This document shows, piece after piece, positions 1 through 7,013 of a stretch of 10,997 nucleotides of DNA. The stretch covers positions 1 through 10,997 of the forward strand of contig WJJO01000217.1 in assembly GCA_014729665.1 (NCBI GenBank). Direction: 5' to 3'. A model generated the notes under the pieces. That model worked only from the letters and a program-made list of their open reading frames with translations. It was not told the DNA's origin and did no database searches. Within the stretch, counting starts at the first letter, position 1. Each line of letters opens with the position of its first letter. The DNA comes from Caldifarciminota bacterium. Its GTDB lineage: Bacteria; Hydrothermota; Tepidihabitantia; B3-TA06. Both the position numbers and the translations under genes were made by a program.

Positions 1-341
1 CCCTTATTTATTCCACTTAGTTTAAGATATGTCAGCAGTTGAGCTTCGTGAACGGGCAATAGCTTCTCTGTCGTTTTCAACTCAAGTATCAATTTATCAT
101 CAACGATAATATCGATTCGATAATCGCAATGTACCTGCCGTCCTTTATATGTTAATGGCAACGAGACTTGTCGTTTGTATCTCAGCCCAGACAACTGCAA
201 TTCAAGGCATAAAGCCTCCTCGTAAGCAGACTCAAGCAATCCAGGTCCAAGATGACGATGTACCTCGATAGCCGCTCCGATTACAGCCCTGGTAAGAGGA
301 TCTCTTTCCTGACTCAGTGCGTCTGGGTCTCTGTGTTTCAT
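1..341 (-). CDS. GxxExxY family protein (PDDEXK_3-like), 3' end cut by window edge
   Basis: I translated 113 residues from ATG at 341-339 with no stop before the edge; the family is usually about 120-135 residues, so only a short C-terminus is missing. The family signature is clear: an IGAAIEVHRHLGPGLLESAY segment near residues 21-40, where G-LL-E-SA-Y is the GxxExxY motif, followed by a YKGRQVHCDYRIDIIVDD strand region and LILELKTTEK, which resembles a PD-(D/E)xK nuclease core (D then E-x-K). The biological role of this family is not established; the nuclease-fold link is family knowledge, not shown here. A GGGAG ribosome-binding site sits at 350-346, 4 nt before the ATG. The first ten codons (MKHRDPDALS) consist of sequence also found in the dispersed repeat next door. 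It lies 119 nt beyond the operon end on the same strand and is probably a separate, mobile-like unit. Identity is confident; function is unknown. Confidence 0.88.
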   Translation of the reverse strand, partial: MKHRDPDALSQERDPLTRAVIGAAIEVHRHLGPGLLESAYEEALCLELQLSGLRYKRQVSLPLTYKGRQVHCDYRIDIIVDDKLILELKTTEKLLPVHEAQLLTYLKLSGINK

Positions 342-356
342 TTATCTCCCAGAACT

Positions 357-457
357 AACCACTGAGGCGCCGAGACACCGAGAGGTATTATCGTTAAGTT
401 AAGTGAAAGGGTAACTCTACATAAATTCATTCTCCGTGACTCTGGGTCTCTGTGGTT
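357..457. repeat. CACAGAGA-type inverted repeat element
   Basis: Two arms face each other. The left arm (357-384) begins AACCACTGAGGCGCCGAGAC. The right arm (432-457), read on the minus strand, begins AACCACAGAGACCCAGAGTC. By my alignment the first 28 positions of the two arms match at 21. The 47-nt centre (385-431) is AT-rich and shows no pattern. The right arm starts 4 nt after the TAA stop of the reductase-synthase gene; the left arm ends just before the ribosome-binding site of the GxxExxY gene. A 14-mer, TCTGGGTCTCTGTG, occurs exactly in the right arm (441-454) and inside the GxxExxY gene (322-335). A related element is at 9823-9886. It could be a miniature mobile element, a REP-like structure or a 3'-end processing or termination hairpin; I cannot distinguish these. 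Confidence 0.7.
387..415 (-). promoter_or_regulatory. Weak candidate promoter for the GxxExxY gene
   Basis: On the minus strand a GATAAT hexamer (392-387) resembles a -10 box. The hexamer at -35 spacing 17 nt upstream, GTTACC (415-410), matches TTGACA at only three of six positions. It lies in the centre of the inverted repeat, 45 nt upstream of the ATG. It is the best candidate I see, but the match is near chance level in AT-rich DNA. Confidence 0.2.
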
Positions 458-460
458 ATA

Positions 461-2656
461 TTACACACCCGGTGAGAACCTGGTCCAGTATCCCAGCACT
501 CTCAGGATACCTGCGAGCTTTTCTTTATGCTGCGACTCAGGCAACGACTCCAGTTTTTCACAGGCCCGATCCAGATATTCCCGGGAGATCTTCTGGTTGA
601 ATTGCAACGCGTCGTATTTTCGATACAGTTCCAGTATTTCATCAGCCCCCTCGGATGATCCGGTTGAAAGAAGATGAAGCAGCCGTTCTCGATCCTGGGC
701 TGAAGCGGCGTTGACGGTATGTATGAGCTGGGCGGTTAATTTACCCTTCTTGATGTCGGTGAACCGGGATTTCAGGCTGATTGTGGATGCTGCTAAAAGG
801 TCTTTGGCATCGTCGTATATCTGGAACGCGATTCCCAGGTACATGCCGAACTCCCTCATCGAACCTGCGACATCAGCAGAAGTCCTGGCCAGTACCGCAC
901 CAGCCTCGGTCGCTGCCTCGAGCAGTGCCCCGGTCTTGAGCCGGATCAGCTCGATATAATCTTCGACGGATTTGCCTGCTATCTCTTCCGGAGAGAAATT
1001 GATGTCGCGTACCTCGCCCTCTGATGCGTGAAGTCCGGAGCGACACCCCACGTTTATTAGGTTGATTATGGTGTCTCTATCGACTCCGGGCCTTTCCGAG
1101 TAGGCTACCATCATCTCGAATCCCTTGATAAGCAAGGCGTCTCCGGCGGTAATTGCGTGTCCTACCCCGAATTTGCGGTGCAGGGTTTCGGCTCCCCTGC
1201 GCCACTCACCGCCGTCGATGATGTCGTCGTGAACCAATGAAGCGGTGTGGGAAACCTCGTAGGCAAGTGCAACCGGAAGAAGGTCTTCTGTGGCAGCCCC
1301 CAGGGCCTGACCCACCAGGAGCACCAGTATAGCCCTCAGCCTCTTGCCTCCCTTCAATAGTACCTCATTAGCCATCTCGTGAAGGTATGAATCCTCGGTA
1401 AAGAGTTTTTCCAGCTCACGGTTTACGAGTTGTCGTTCAGGCGCGACTATCTCATCAAGTTCTCCTGCTATCAACTCGAACGACGCCTCCTCTATCAACT
1501 CGTAAGCCCTGCGGTGTGTCTCGGTTGATGAAAGAACGATACCAAGGCCCTCGCGAATCTTCTCATCCCCTCTCCCCTTTTCCAAAAGAAGCTTGATTAG
1601 ATGGTTATCTTGCAAAAAAGGCCTCAGCCTCTCGTCCCAGCGCCTTTCCTGTTGATAGAAGTATTCCCGCAATCTCTCCTGGTACTCTGGAAGTGCCTTC
1701 TTGCCCCCATCCAGATAAGCCCGGGCCGCCTGGGCGGCAAAAAGACCTGTCTTGCGCGCCTGGTAAATCCCTCCGCCGTGGATTGTGGATACCACCCCTG
1801 CTGCGTCTCCGGTTATTAGCAAACCGTCTCCCCACAGTTTCTTCCTGAGGGTCATAGGAACCTTCCCCCCGTCCATACGTAAACGTGGTGTTTCAGGGCT
1901 TAATCCTAACCTGGGGAGTTGATCATTCAGAAAGTTGTCAAGTTCTCTTCTCAAAGATATTTTTTTCTTCCGGATTTCGTCCAGGGTCGTTCCTGCACCT
2001 GTAACCAGTATATCCTGTTTAGGGAATAGCCAGAAGTACCCGCCAGGGATACGATCTGGATCAAAATGAAACTCAATAGAATCACAAAAAACCTCATCGA
2101 GGGCCTGACTTCCCGCTTCAAGCCAGTACTGACATGTAATACCCATTCCTTTCAATCCCGGAACGTCCAGCCCTAATAACCTCTCAAGAGATGATGCGTT
2201 CGCTCCCGCCGCATGGATAACGATATCCGCATCCAGGTGCAAGGGACCTTCGCGCGTTATCGCTGAAATCCTCCAGCGTCCATCTGCGTGGAGCAAATCT
2301 AAAATTTCTGCTCTCTCCAGAAACCTGGCCTTTGCCGCACGCTTCTGCAACCAACTGTCATAAGTCGAACGCTTGACCGTTATTGAAAACTGATCCCGAT
2401 GACGGGTGGATATCTTAAGTCTTGTTTTTTCAGGACCGAAGATGCGCGCGTTAGAAATCCTGCGTTCGATGATCTCATCCGGGGGAGAGCCGAACTCCAG
2501 CAATTCACCGGTTTGGATAGCACCTCCGCAAGGTTTCTCCCGGTTCAACTTCCTTTTTTCAATCACGACGACCCGTAATCCTGCCTCCGAAAGCTGATAC
2601 GCCGCCTCCGTACCGGCTGGACCTGCACCTGCGATTAGAACATCGGTTGCAATCAC
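461..2656 (-). CDS. Geranylgeranyl reductase-type flavoprotein fused to trans-polyprenyl diphosphate synthase
   Basis: Two complete enzymes in one 731-residue chain. Residues 1-395 are an FAD-dependent geranylgeranyl-reductase-family oxidoreductase: GAGPAG at 10-15 (dinucleotide fold), KPCGG at 41-45, and GDAAG at 283-287 followed by HGGGIYQA. This family hydrogenates isoprenoid double bonds. Residues 405-731 are an all-trans polyprenyl diphosphate synthase: KGGKRLR at 435-441, first aspartate-rich motif DDIID at 477-481 with RR at 486-487, KT at 574-575, second aspartate-rich motif DDAKD at 615-619 and DIKKGKLT at 634-641. All metal- and diphosphate-binding residues appear intact. The start is GTG at 2656, overlapping the Yip1 stop by 4 nt (GTGA), which implies translational coupling; no strong ribosome-binding site precedes it. 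The fusion suggests prenyl chains are made and then partly saturated. Product (quinone tail, polyprenol carrier or ether-lipid chain) is not determinable here. Last gene of the operon. Confidence 0.92.
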   Translation of the reverse strand: MIATDVLIAGAGPAGTEAAYQLSEAGLRVVVIEKRKLNREKPCGGAIQTGELLEFGSPPDEIIERRISNARIFGPEKTRLKISTRHRDQFSITVKRSTYDSWLQKRAAKARFLERAEILDLLHADGRWRISAITREGPLHLDADIVIHAAGANASSLERLLGLDVPGLKGMGITCQYWLEAGSQALDEVFCDSIEFHFDPDRIPGGYFWLFPKQDILVTGAGTTLDEIRKKKISLRRELDNFLNDQLPRLGLSPETPRLRMDGGKVPMTLRKKLWGDGLLITGDAAGVVSTIHGGGIYQARKTGLFAAQAARAYLDGGKKALPEYQERLREYFYQQERRWDERLRPFLQDNHLIKLLLEKGRGDEKIREGLGIVLSSTETHRRAYELIEEASFELIAGELDEIVAPERQLVNRELEKLFTEDSYLHEMANEVLLKGGKRLRAILVLLVGQALGAATEDLLPVALAYEVSHTASLVHDDIIDGGEWRRGAETLHRKFGVGHAITAGDALLIKGFEMMVAYSERPGVDRDTIINLINVGCRSGLHASEGEVRDINFSPEEIAGKSVEDYIELIRLKTGALLEAATEAGAVLARTSADVAGSMREFGMYLGIAFQIYDDAKDLLAASTISLKSRFTDIKKGKLTAQLIHTVNAASAQDRERLLHLLSTGSSEGADEILELYRKYDALQFNQKISREYLDRACEKLESLPESQHKEKLAGILRVLGYWTRFSPGV

Positions 2657-3342
2657 ATACCGAAGCCTATCTTGACAAAAGACAGGAGAGCAATCAGCAC
2701 GAGCCAGGGCAAGATAACAAGAACGTATCCCTTGGTTCGTGAAACAGAAGCAAGGGTAGAAAATCCCAGACCCATAACCACCAGTCTCCAGACCGTAAAA
2801 ACCTCAATCTGGGAAGCAAAGCGGAAAAGGTACGATCCCGGTTCCAGGAAGGGGAGGATGGCAAGAGAGGTATATATATCTAGTCTTTGCAGAGAGACTG
2901 AAAGAATCAACCGAACAAGATGTCCCAGGGCGACTATCAAGCCGGAATAGGCTACCACGGTTATCGACTTGTTGAAGTTAATCTTTCCGCCGAAGATTGC
3001 AAATACAGCCCAGTATAGCAGTGTTAATACGAATATCCCTAAAGCCGATGAAATAACGCCTCCGAGACCTGCAAAAAACAATGCCTGGGGAGACGATATA
3101 CGATTTGCGGCCATCTCAAGATAAGCCTCGTTCATTTCGGCACCTGAGGTCGCCAAGTTCTGCCTGATTGTATCCATCCACACACCGGACGGAACGCCTA
3201 ACCGAAGCAAGACTGCTGCAACACCGCCCACGAGAAGACAGATAACTAAAGGTATCCACCAGCGGGAACGACCTTCGTTCAAATCATCAAAGAGATGAAC
3301 AGGGGCAATATAGACAGAAACGAGACGTCTGCCTTCGTTCAA
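2653..3342 (-). CDS. Yip1-family integral membrane protein
   Basis: This 229-residue protein opens with the typical bacterial Yip1-domain beginning: a short cytoplasmic stretch with YIAPVHLFDDLNEGRSRWW at 11-29, then a first helix at about 28-48. Further hydrophobic helices lie at about 86-117, 126-150, 180-200 and 206-224, giving the five-helix plan expected of the family. Bacterial Yip1-domain proteins have no firm biochemical role. The start is TTG at 3342-3340, because no ATG or GTG lies near and a GGAGG sits 4 nt upstream (3351-3347); it overlaps the activator stop as TTGA. The stop overlaps the GTG of the next gene. Its place between a regulator and a prenyl-lipid enzyme suggests a membrane-related job, but that is inference. 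Family assignment comes from the opening motif and topology, with no catalytic residues to check. Confidence 0.75.
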   Translation of the reverse strand: MNEGRRLVSVYIAPVHLFDDLNEGRSRWWIPLVICLLVGGVAAVLLRLGVPSGVWMDTIRQNLATSGAEMNEAYLEMAANRISSPQALFFAGLGGVISSALGIFVLTLLYWAVFAIFGGKINFNKSITVVAYSGLIVALGHLVRLILSVSLQRLDIYTSLAILPFLEPGSYLFRFASQIEVFTVWRLVVMGLGFSTLASVSRTKGYVLVILPWLVLIALLSFVKIGFGM

Positions 3343-4877
3343 AATTCCTCCAAACCCAGTTCCTTCTTTAAGCGTGAAAGATAGCTGGGCTGGATTCCCA
3401 GCATCTCTGCGGCCTTTTTATGATTGCCGCGGGTTTTTTTCAAGGTATGAATCAGATAGCTTCGTTTGAAGTTGTGGACGGCGTCCATCCAGGGCTTTTC
3501 CTCATAAAGTCCCTCTTTCTGTTCGGTCCCCGGTCCCTTTCCGATGACTATGTCTTCTGCGGTGATGATATCTTCGGAGGCAAGAACGAATGCCCTTTCC
3601 ACGACGTTTCTCAATTCACGAATATTTCCGGGCCAATCATAGCCGGCCAGTTTAACCAGCGCCTCCTTATCAACCTTCTCTATACCCTTGGTTGTTTCTG
3701 CGTTGAAAACCTGTACGAAATGTGAAGCAAGAAGCGGGATGTCATCGGTACGTTCCCGGAGAGGAACTAACTCAATCGGAAAGACGTTTATACGATAGAA
3801 GAGATCCTCCCGGAACTTCTTATCTGCAATCATCGAAGGAAGATCCTGATTCGTAGCGGTAATAACCCTTACGTCCACATTGATACGTTCCTTGCCCCCC
3901 AGCCTCTCGAACTCCTTGTCCTCGAAGAACCTGAGGAGTTTAACCTGGGTTTCCAGCCCTAGGTCACCGATTTCGTCTAAAAACAAGGTCCCTTTATGTG
4001 CCTGTTCGAACTTACCCTCCTTCCGGCTCACCGCTCCGGTAAATGCACCCTTTTCGTAGCCGAATAGTTCCGATTCTATCAAGGTGGTGGGGATAGCCGC
4101 ACAGTTGACAACCACGAACGGGCCGTCCTTGCGGGGGCTCTGAAGGTGAATATATCGGGCCAGAAGTTCCTTGCCCGTGCCGCTTTCACCGGTTATCATT
4201 ACCGTGGTATTGGAACCAGCCACCCTCTTGGCGAGGTCGACAGCCTTAAGGAGTTTCCGGTTTCGCCCAACGATCTTGTACCTGAGCGCCTGGGCCGCTT
4301 CTATTACCCGCTTGGAGGCGGCAAGGTCTAAATATTCCTGGGCGTTACGCAAAACCAGTGCGGCCTGGTTCGCTAAAATCTCCAGAAGCCCGATATCCTC
4401 TTCCAGGAACTCTGCCCCTTTCTTTTTGTTCAACACCTCAATAACACCTACCGTCTTATCCTCCAGGGTAAGTGGAACGGCTAAGATGGAACGTGTATGG
4501 AAGGACGTCGCTTCGTCTATCCCTGAGTACCACCGTCCGTCCTTCTTGACGTCGTTGACCACCAGGGGCTTGCCGTGAAGAGCTACGTATCCCGCAATAC
4601 TTTCTTCACCCAGAGGGACATATAGGGATGCAAGGGAGTCCTTAGCTTCTCCGGTAGCCACTGCAAAGCGAAGCTTGCCGACCTTTTCATCAAGGAGTAG
4701 AAGCGAGGAAGCCTCAGACCTGGTAAGGGATTTTGCCGATTCGAGGATTACATCGAGCAGACGATCGAAATCGATTGTAGATAATAGCTTTCCAGTTACC
4801 TCTACGAGTCGGCGAAGCTCCTCCGCGCCGATAGCGGTGACCGCAGAAGGGTATTTATAACTCTTTTCGTTCGACAT
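3339..4877 (-). CDS. Sigma-54-dependent transcriptional activator (GAF, AAA+, Fis-type HTH)
   Basis: A 512-residue enhancer-binding protein of the NtrC/NifA/NorR class. Residues 20-180 form a GAF sensory domain (SEASSLLLLD, IAGYVALHGKPLVVNDV, ILAVPL). The AAA+ domain at about 203-440 has Walker A GESGTGKE (230-237), the sigma-54 contact loop GAFTGA (277-282), Walker B GTLFLDEIGDL (296-306), FREDLFYRINVFPIELVPLR (355-374) and WPGNIREL. A Fis-type helix-turn-helix occupies 485-508 (HKKAAEMLGIQPSYLSRLKK). All residues needed for ATP-driven activation of sigma-54 polymerase appear intact. There is no receiver domain, so control is probably by a ligand or redox signal at the GAF domain, not by a histidine kinase. 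ATG at 4877 overlaps the SurA-like gene by 23 nt; AAGGCGG (4890-4884) is a suitable ribosome-binding site. Its target promoters are unknown; I see no convincing GG-N10-GC element in this window. Confidence 0.93.
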   Translation of the reverse strand: MSNEKSYKYPSAVTAIGAEELRRLVEVTGKLLSTIDFDRLLDVILESAKSLTRSEASSLLLLDEKVGKLRFAVATGEAKDSLASLYVPLGEESIAGYVALHGKPLVVNDVKKDGRWYSGIDEATSFHTRSILAVPLTLEDKTVGVIEVLNKKKGAEFLEEDIGLLEILANQAALVLRNAQEYLDLAASKRVIEAAQALRYKIVGRNRKLLKAVDLAKRVAGSNTTVMITGESGTGKELLARYIHLQSPRKDGPFVVVNCAAIPTTLIESELFGYEKGAFTGAVSRKEGKFEQAHKGTLFLDEIGDLGLETQVKLLRFFEDKEFERLGGKERINVDVRVITATNQDLPSMIADKKFREDLFYRINVFPIELVPLRERTDDIPLLASHFVQVFNAETTKGIEKVDKEALVKLAGYDWPGNIRELRNVVERAFVLASEDIITAEDIVIGKGPGTEQKEGLYEEKPWMDAVHNFKRSYLIHTLKKTRGNHKKAAEMLGIQPSYLSRLKKELGLEEF

Positions 4878-6111
4878 AATAATCCGCCTTAGCCTCCTCT
4901 ACAATTTCCTCCAGCCACTCCTGGCGTTTCTGGGCGACGAGTATTGCACGCAAATCGGCCTGGATTTCCTCGAAGGGGAGAACCCATTTATCGTCAACCT
5001 TCAGGAGATGCACCCCGCTTTCGGATAAAAAAGGTTCTGAAACATCACCCGGTTCGGTTGCGATTGCGACCGAATCGAAGGGAGGCGCAAGCTGCCTGAG
5101 CTGTTCGAATGAAAACTCTCCCACGAAGCCGCCCTGCTCTGCGGTAGCGAAGTCCTGGGTGTAAACCTCAGCCGCTTCGGCAAAGGTAATATCCCCGGAA
5201 AGAATCTCGGAACGGATTTCAGCCGCTTGCCTTAGAACCCGTGCGGTATCCCGGCTAGTTATGTTCGTCTTGAAAAGGATATGCCGGGTCTTTAGCTTGT
5301 CTTCCAGCTTCCTTTCGACCAGGAACAGGTGATACCCGTCGCGGGACTGCAGCGGTATCAATTCTCCCACTGGAGCCTTAAACAGCACCGAATCGATCTC
5401 CGGGGGGAGTTCGCCGGGCTTAATCCATCCCAGGGAACCTCCTTTGTAGCGAGTCTCGGGGTCTTCGGAAAACTGCTCGACGATGAGATCAAATTCTGCA
5501 CCCCGGGAAAGCAAAACCGTAACGTCGTTGAATTTTGATTCTATTCGCTTTATCTCTCTTTGTGAAGGGCCTATCATCAATGCTATGTGAGAGATGCGTA
5601 TGTATCCGGGAAGGAGGAACATAGAATCCTTCCTGGCCTCGTAGTACTCCCTGATTTCGTTGGGTGATACGTAAGGCTGGGTTTTACCTTCGGAGACAAG
5701 CAAGTGCTGTACGATAGCCTGGAATTTCTGCTCGTCTGCAAGGATGCGTCTGAGTCGGTTCCTGGTCAGTCCCCAGGCCTCCAGGCTGTCAAGTACATCG
5801 GGAATTGTATCGAACTGCTTGTAGTATAAGTCAAGTTCGGCATCAACCATATTAGTAATTTCGCCGTAGTTGATATCCAGGGTGGTATCGGCCGCCCCTT
5901 TCTTGAAGATAAGCTTCTGGGAGATGAGAAGGTCCAGGAACTCTTCCCTCAATGAGTCTTCAGAAGACTGATAGTAAAGGGCAGGATTCTGCAGATAGGA
6001 TATGTAGACCATCGCGTCCAAATCGCTTTCAAGAATGGGATCATCATCTACGACGGCTACGACCCGGTCTGCCGTTCCCCCGGTTAAGGCTAAAAGCAGA
6101 AGAAAGGTCAC
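4855..6111 (-). CDS. SurA-like periplasmic chaperone with two parvulin domains
   Basis: A 418-residue SurA-type protein: N-terminal chaperone region (DRVVAVVDDDPILESDLD at 15-32 is the family's usual opening), then parvulin domains at about 170-268 and 273-374. Both retain the conserved histidine pair: SHIAL (H175) with GYHLFLV (H261) in domain 1, and RHILF (H277) with GVHLLKV (H368) in domain 2, plus GGSLGW and GGFVGE loops. This makes it the best candidate for a working prolyl isomerase in the operon. SurA proteins escort outer-membrane proteins through the periplasm. The start is GTG at 6111, with GGAGG (6120-6116) 4 nt before it; an in-frame TGA at 6123-6121 rules out any longer form. The leader MTFLLLLALTGGTA is short and lacks a basic N-region, so export should be treated as probable, not certain. 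It overlaps the upstream gene by 4 nt (GTGA). Confidence 0.9.
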   Translation of the reverse strand: MTFLLLLALTGGTADRVVAVVDDDPILESDLDAMVYISYLQNPALYYQSSEDSLREEFLDLLISQKLIFKKGAADTTLDINYGEITNMVDAELDLYYKQFDTIPDVLDSLEAWGLTRNRLRRILADEQKFQAIVQHLLVSEGKTQPYVSPNEIREYYEARKDSMFLLPGYIRISHIALMIGPSQREIKRIESKFNDVTVLLSRGAEFDLIVEQFSEDPETRYKGGSLGWIKPGELPPEIDSVLFKAPVGELIPLQSRDGYHLFLVERKLEDKLKTRHILFKTNITSRDTARVLRQAAEIRSEILSGDITFAEAAEVYTQDFATAEQGGFVGEFSFEQLRQLAPPFDSVAIATEPGDVSEPFLSESGVHLLKVDDKWVLPFEEIQADLRAILVAQKRQEWLEEIVEEAKADYYVERKEL

Positions 6112-7004
6112 CTCTCCTCCTCATCGGGAAACGGGAGATTTTCTCTGAAGATACTAACATCATCTCGAGCCTGGGTTTGCAGCGAGTTCAGTTTTTCAGA
6201 AACCAGTTCCTGGGCAAGCTCTTCCGCCATCAAGGCCTCGATGTAATCCTTTACCTCATCGAAACCCGTTTCTTTTCTGACCTTAACCATCTGATGGATC
6301 TTGAAGATCAGTATGAACCCCTCCGGGACCTTTACCGGTTCTGTTATTTCGCCCGGTTCCGATGCGAAAATCGCGTCCTCCATAGCAAGTGTCAACTGCT
6401 GTGAACCCCTGCCTATGAATTCAGAGGCCTCCCCTTTTAAGGGGTCGAGTGTGTATTTACGGGCAACCTCCGCAAAATCCGCGCCATCATTTAATTGATT
6501 GACGATATGGTCAACCGTTAGCGAATCGGCAACCATGATCTGGGATACCTTTGCCTGGTAGTTGAACTCGTCTTTGTGTTTCTTGTAGTAAGCCTTTACT
6601 TCGCGTTCCGGAACCTGAACCTGATGGGAGATTTCGGAAACCCAGGCTTCAAAAAGGATCTGCTTGCGATTAAGATCGTAAAGGAAATCGAGTTGCGCAA
6701 GTGATGACTTCACAGCCCTTTTCTCCGCAATCCCGAGTTTCTCGGCTTCCTGGCACACTACCTCCTGCTCCACCCACGTTTCGACTATCTCCTCAGGATC
6801 TGCATTTTCTTGTGAGTAGCCGTAGGCTTCTCTCAAAGTGATATATTGTCCCACGGTCAGTACGGATTGTCCTACCCTTGCAAGTATCGCTTCCGGGTCG
6901 GTTACCGGTATTCCCGCCTGTCTCAACGATTCTACCGGCATCCCGGGTATAGGGGGAGGCTGTGTTGAGGCGACGAGGAGCGCCGAAATAAAGAGCAGAG
7001 CCAC
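6108..7004 (-). CDS. PpiC/SurA-like parvulin-domain protein, downstream copy of a tandem pair
   Basis: A 298-residue protein with a short hydrophobic leader (about residues 1-14), a helical SurA_N-like region and one parvulin domain at about 150-240 (KVSQIMV, DFAEVARKYTLDPLKG, MEDAIFASEPGEITEPV). It is plainly a paralogue of the next gene upstream: HKDEF, KVSQIMV, DPLKG and QLTL-MEDAIFA-EPGE are shared in the same order. The histidine that normally begins the parvulin fold is glutamine here (SQIM for SHIL), and the C-terminal one is also missing (EGFILIFKI), so isomerase activity is doubtful; a chaperone role is more likely. The start is GTG at 7004, 9 nt after the upstream stop and in the same frame; I see no good ribosome-binding site, so reinitiation is likely. 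The leader has no basic residue before its hydrophobic stretch, leaving its export uncertain. Ends in an acidic DEEER tail. Confidence 0.85.
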   Translation of the reverse strand: MALLFISALLVASTQPPPIPGMPVESLRQAGIPVTDPEAILARVGQSVLTVGQYITLREAYGYSQENADPEEIVETWVEQEVVCQEAEKLGIAEKRAVKSSLAQLDFLYDLNRKQILFEAWVSEISHQVQVPEREVKAYYKKHKDEFNYQAKVSQIMVADSLTVDHIVNQLNDGADFAEVARKYTLDPLKGEASEFIGRGSQQLTLAMEDAIFASEPGEITEPVKVPEGFILIFKIHQMVKVRKETGFDEVKDYIEALMAEELAQELVSEKLNSLQTQARDDVSIFRENLPFPDEEER

Positions 7005-7013
7005 GAGGATATA

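Noticed and set aside
311..457. CRISPR array suggested by repeated CACAGAGA-like words
   Set aside because: The units are inverted, imperfect and not regularly spaced, one lies inside a coding frame, and no cas-like gene is present.
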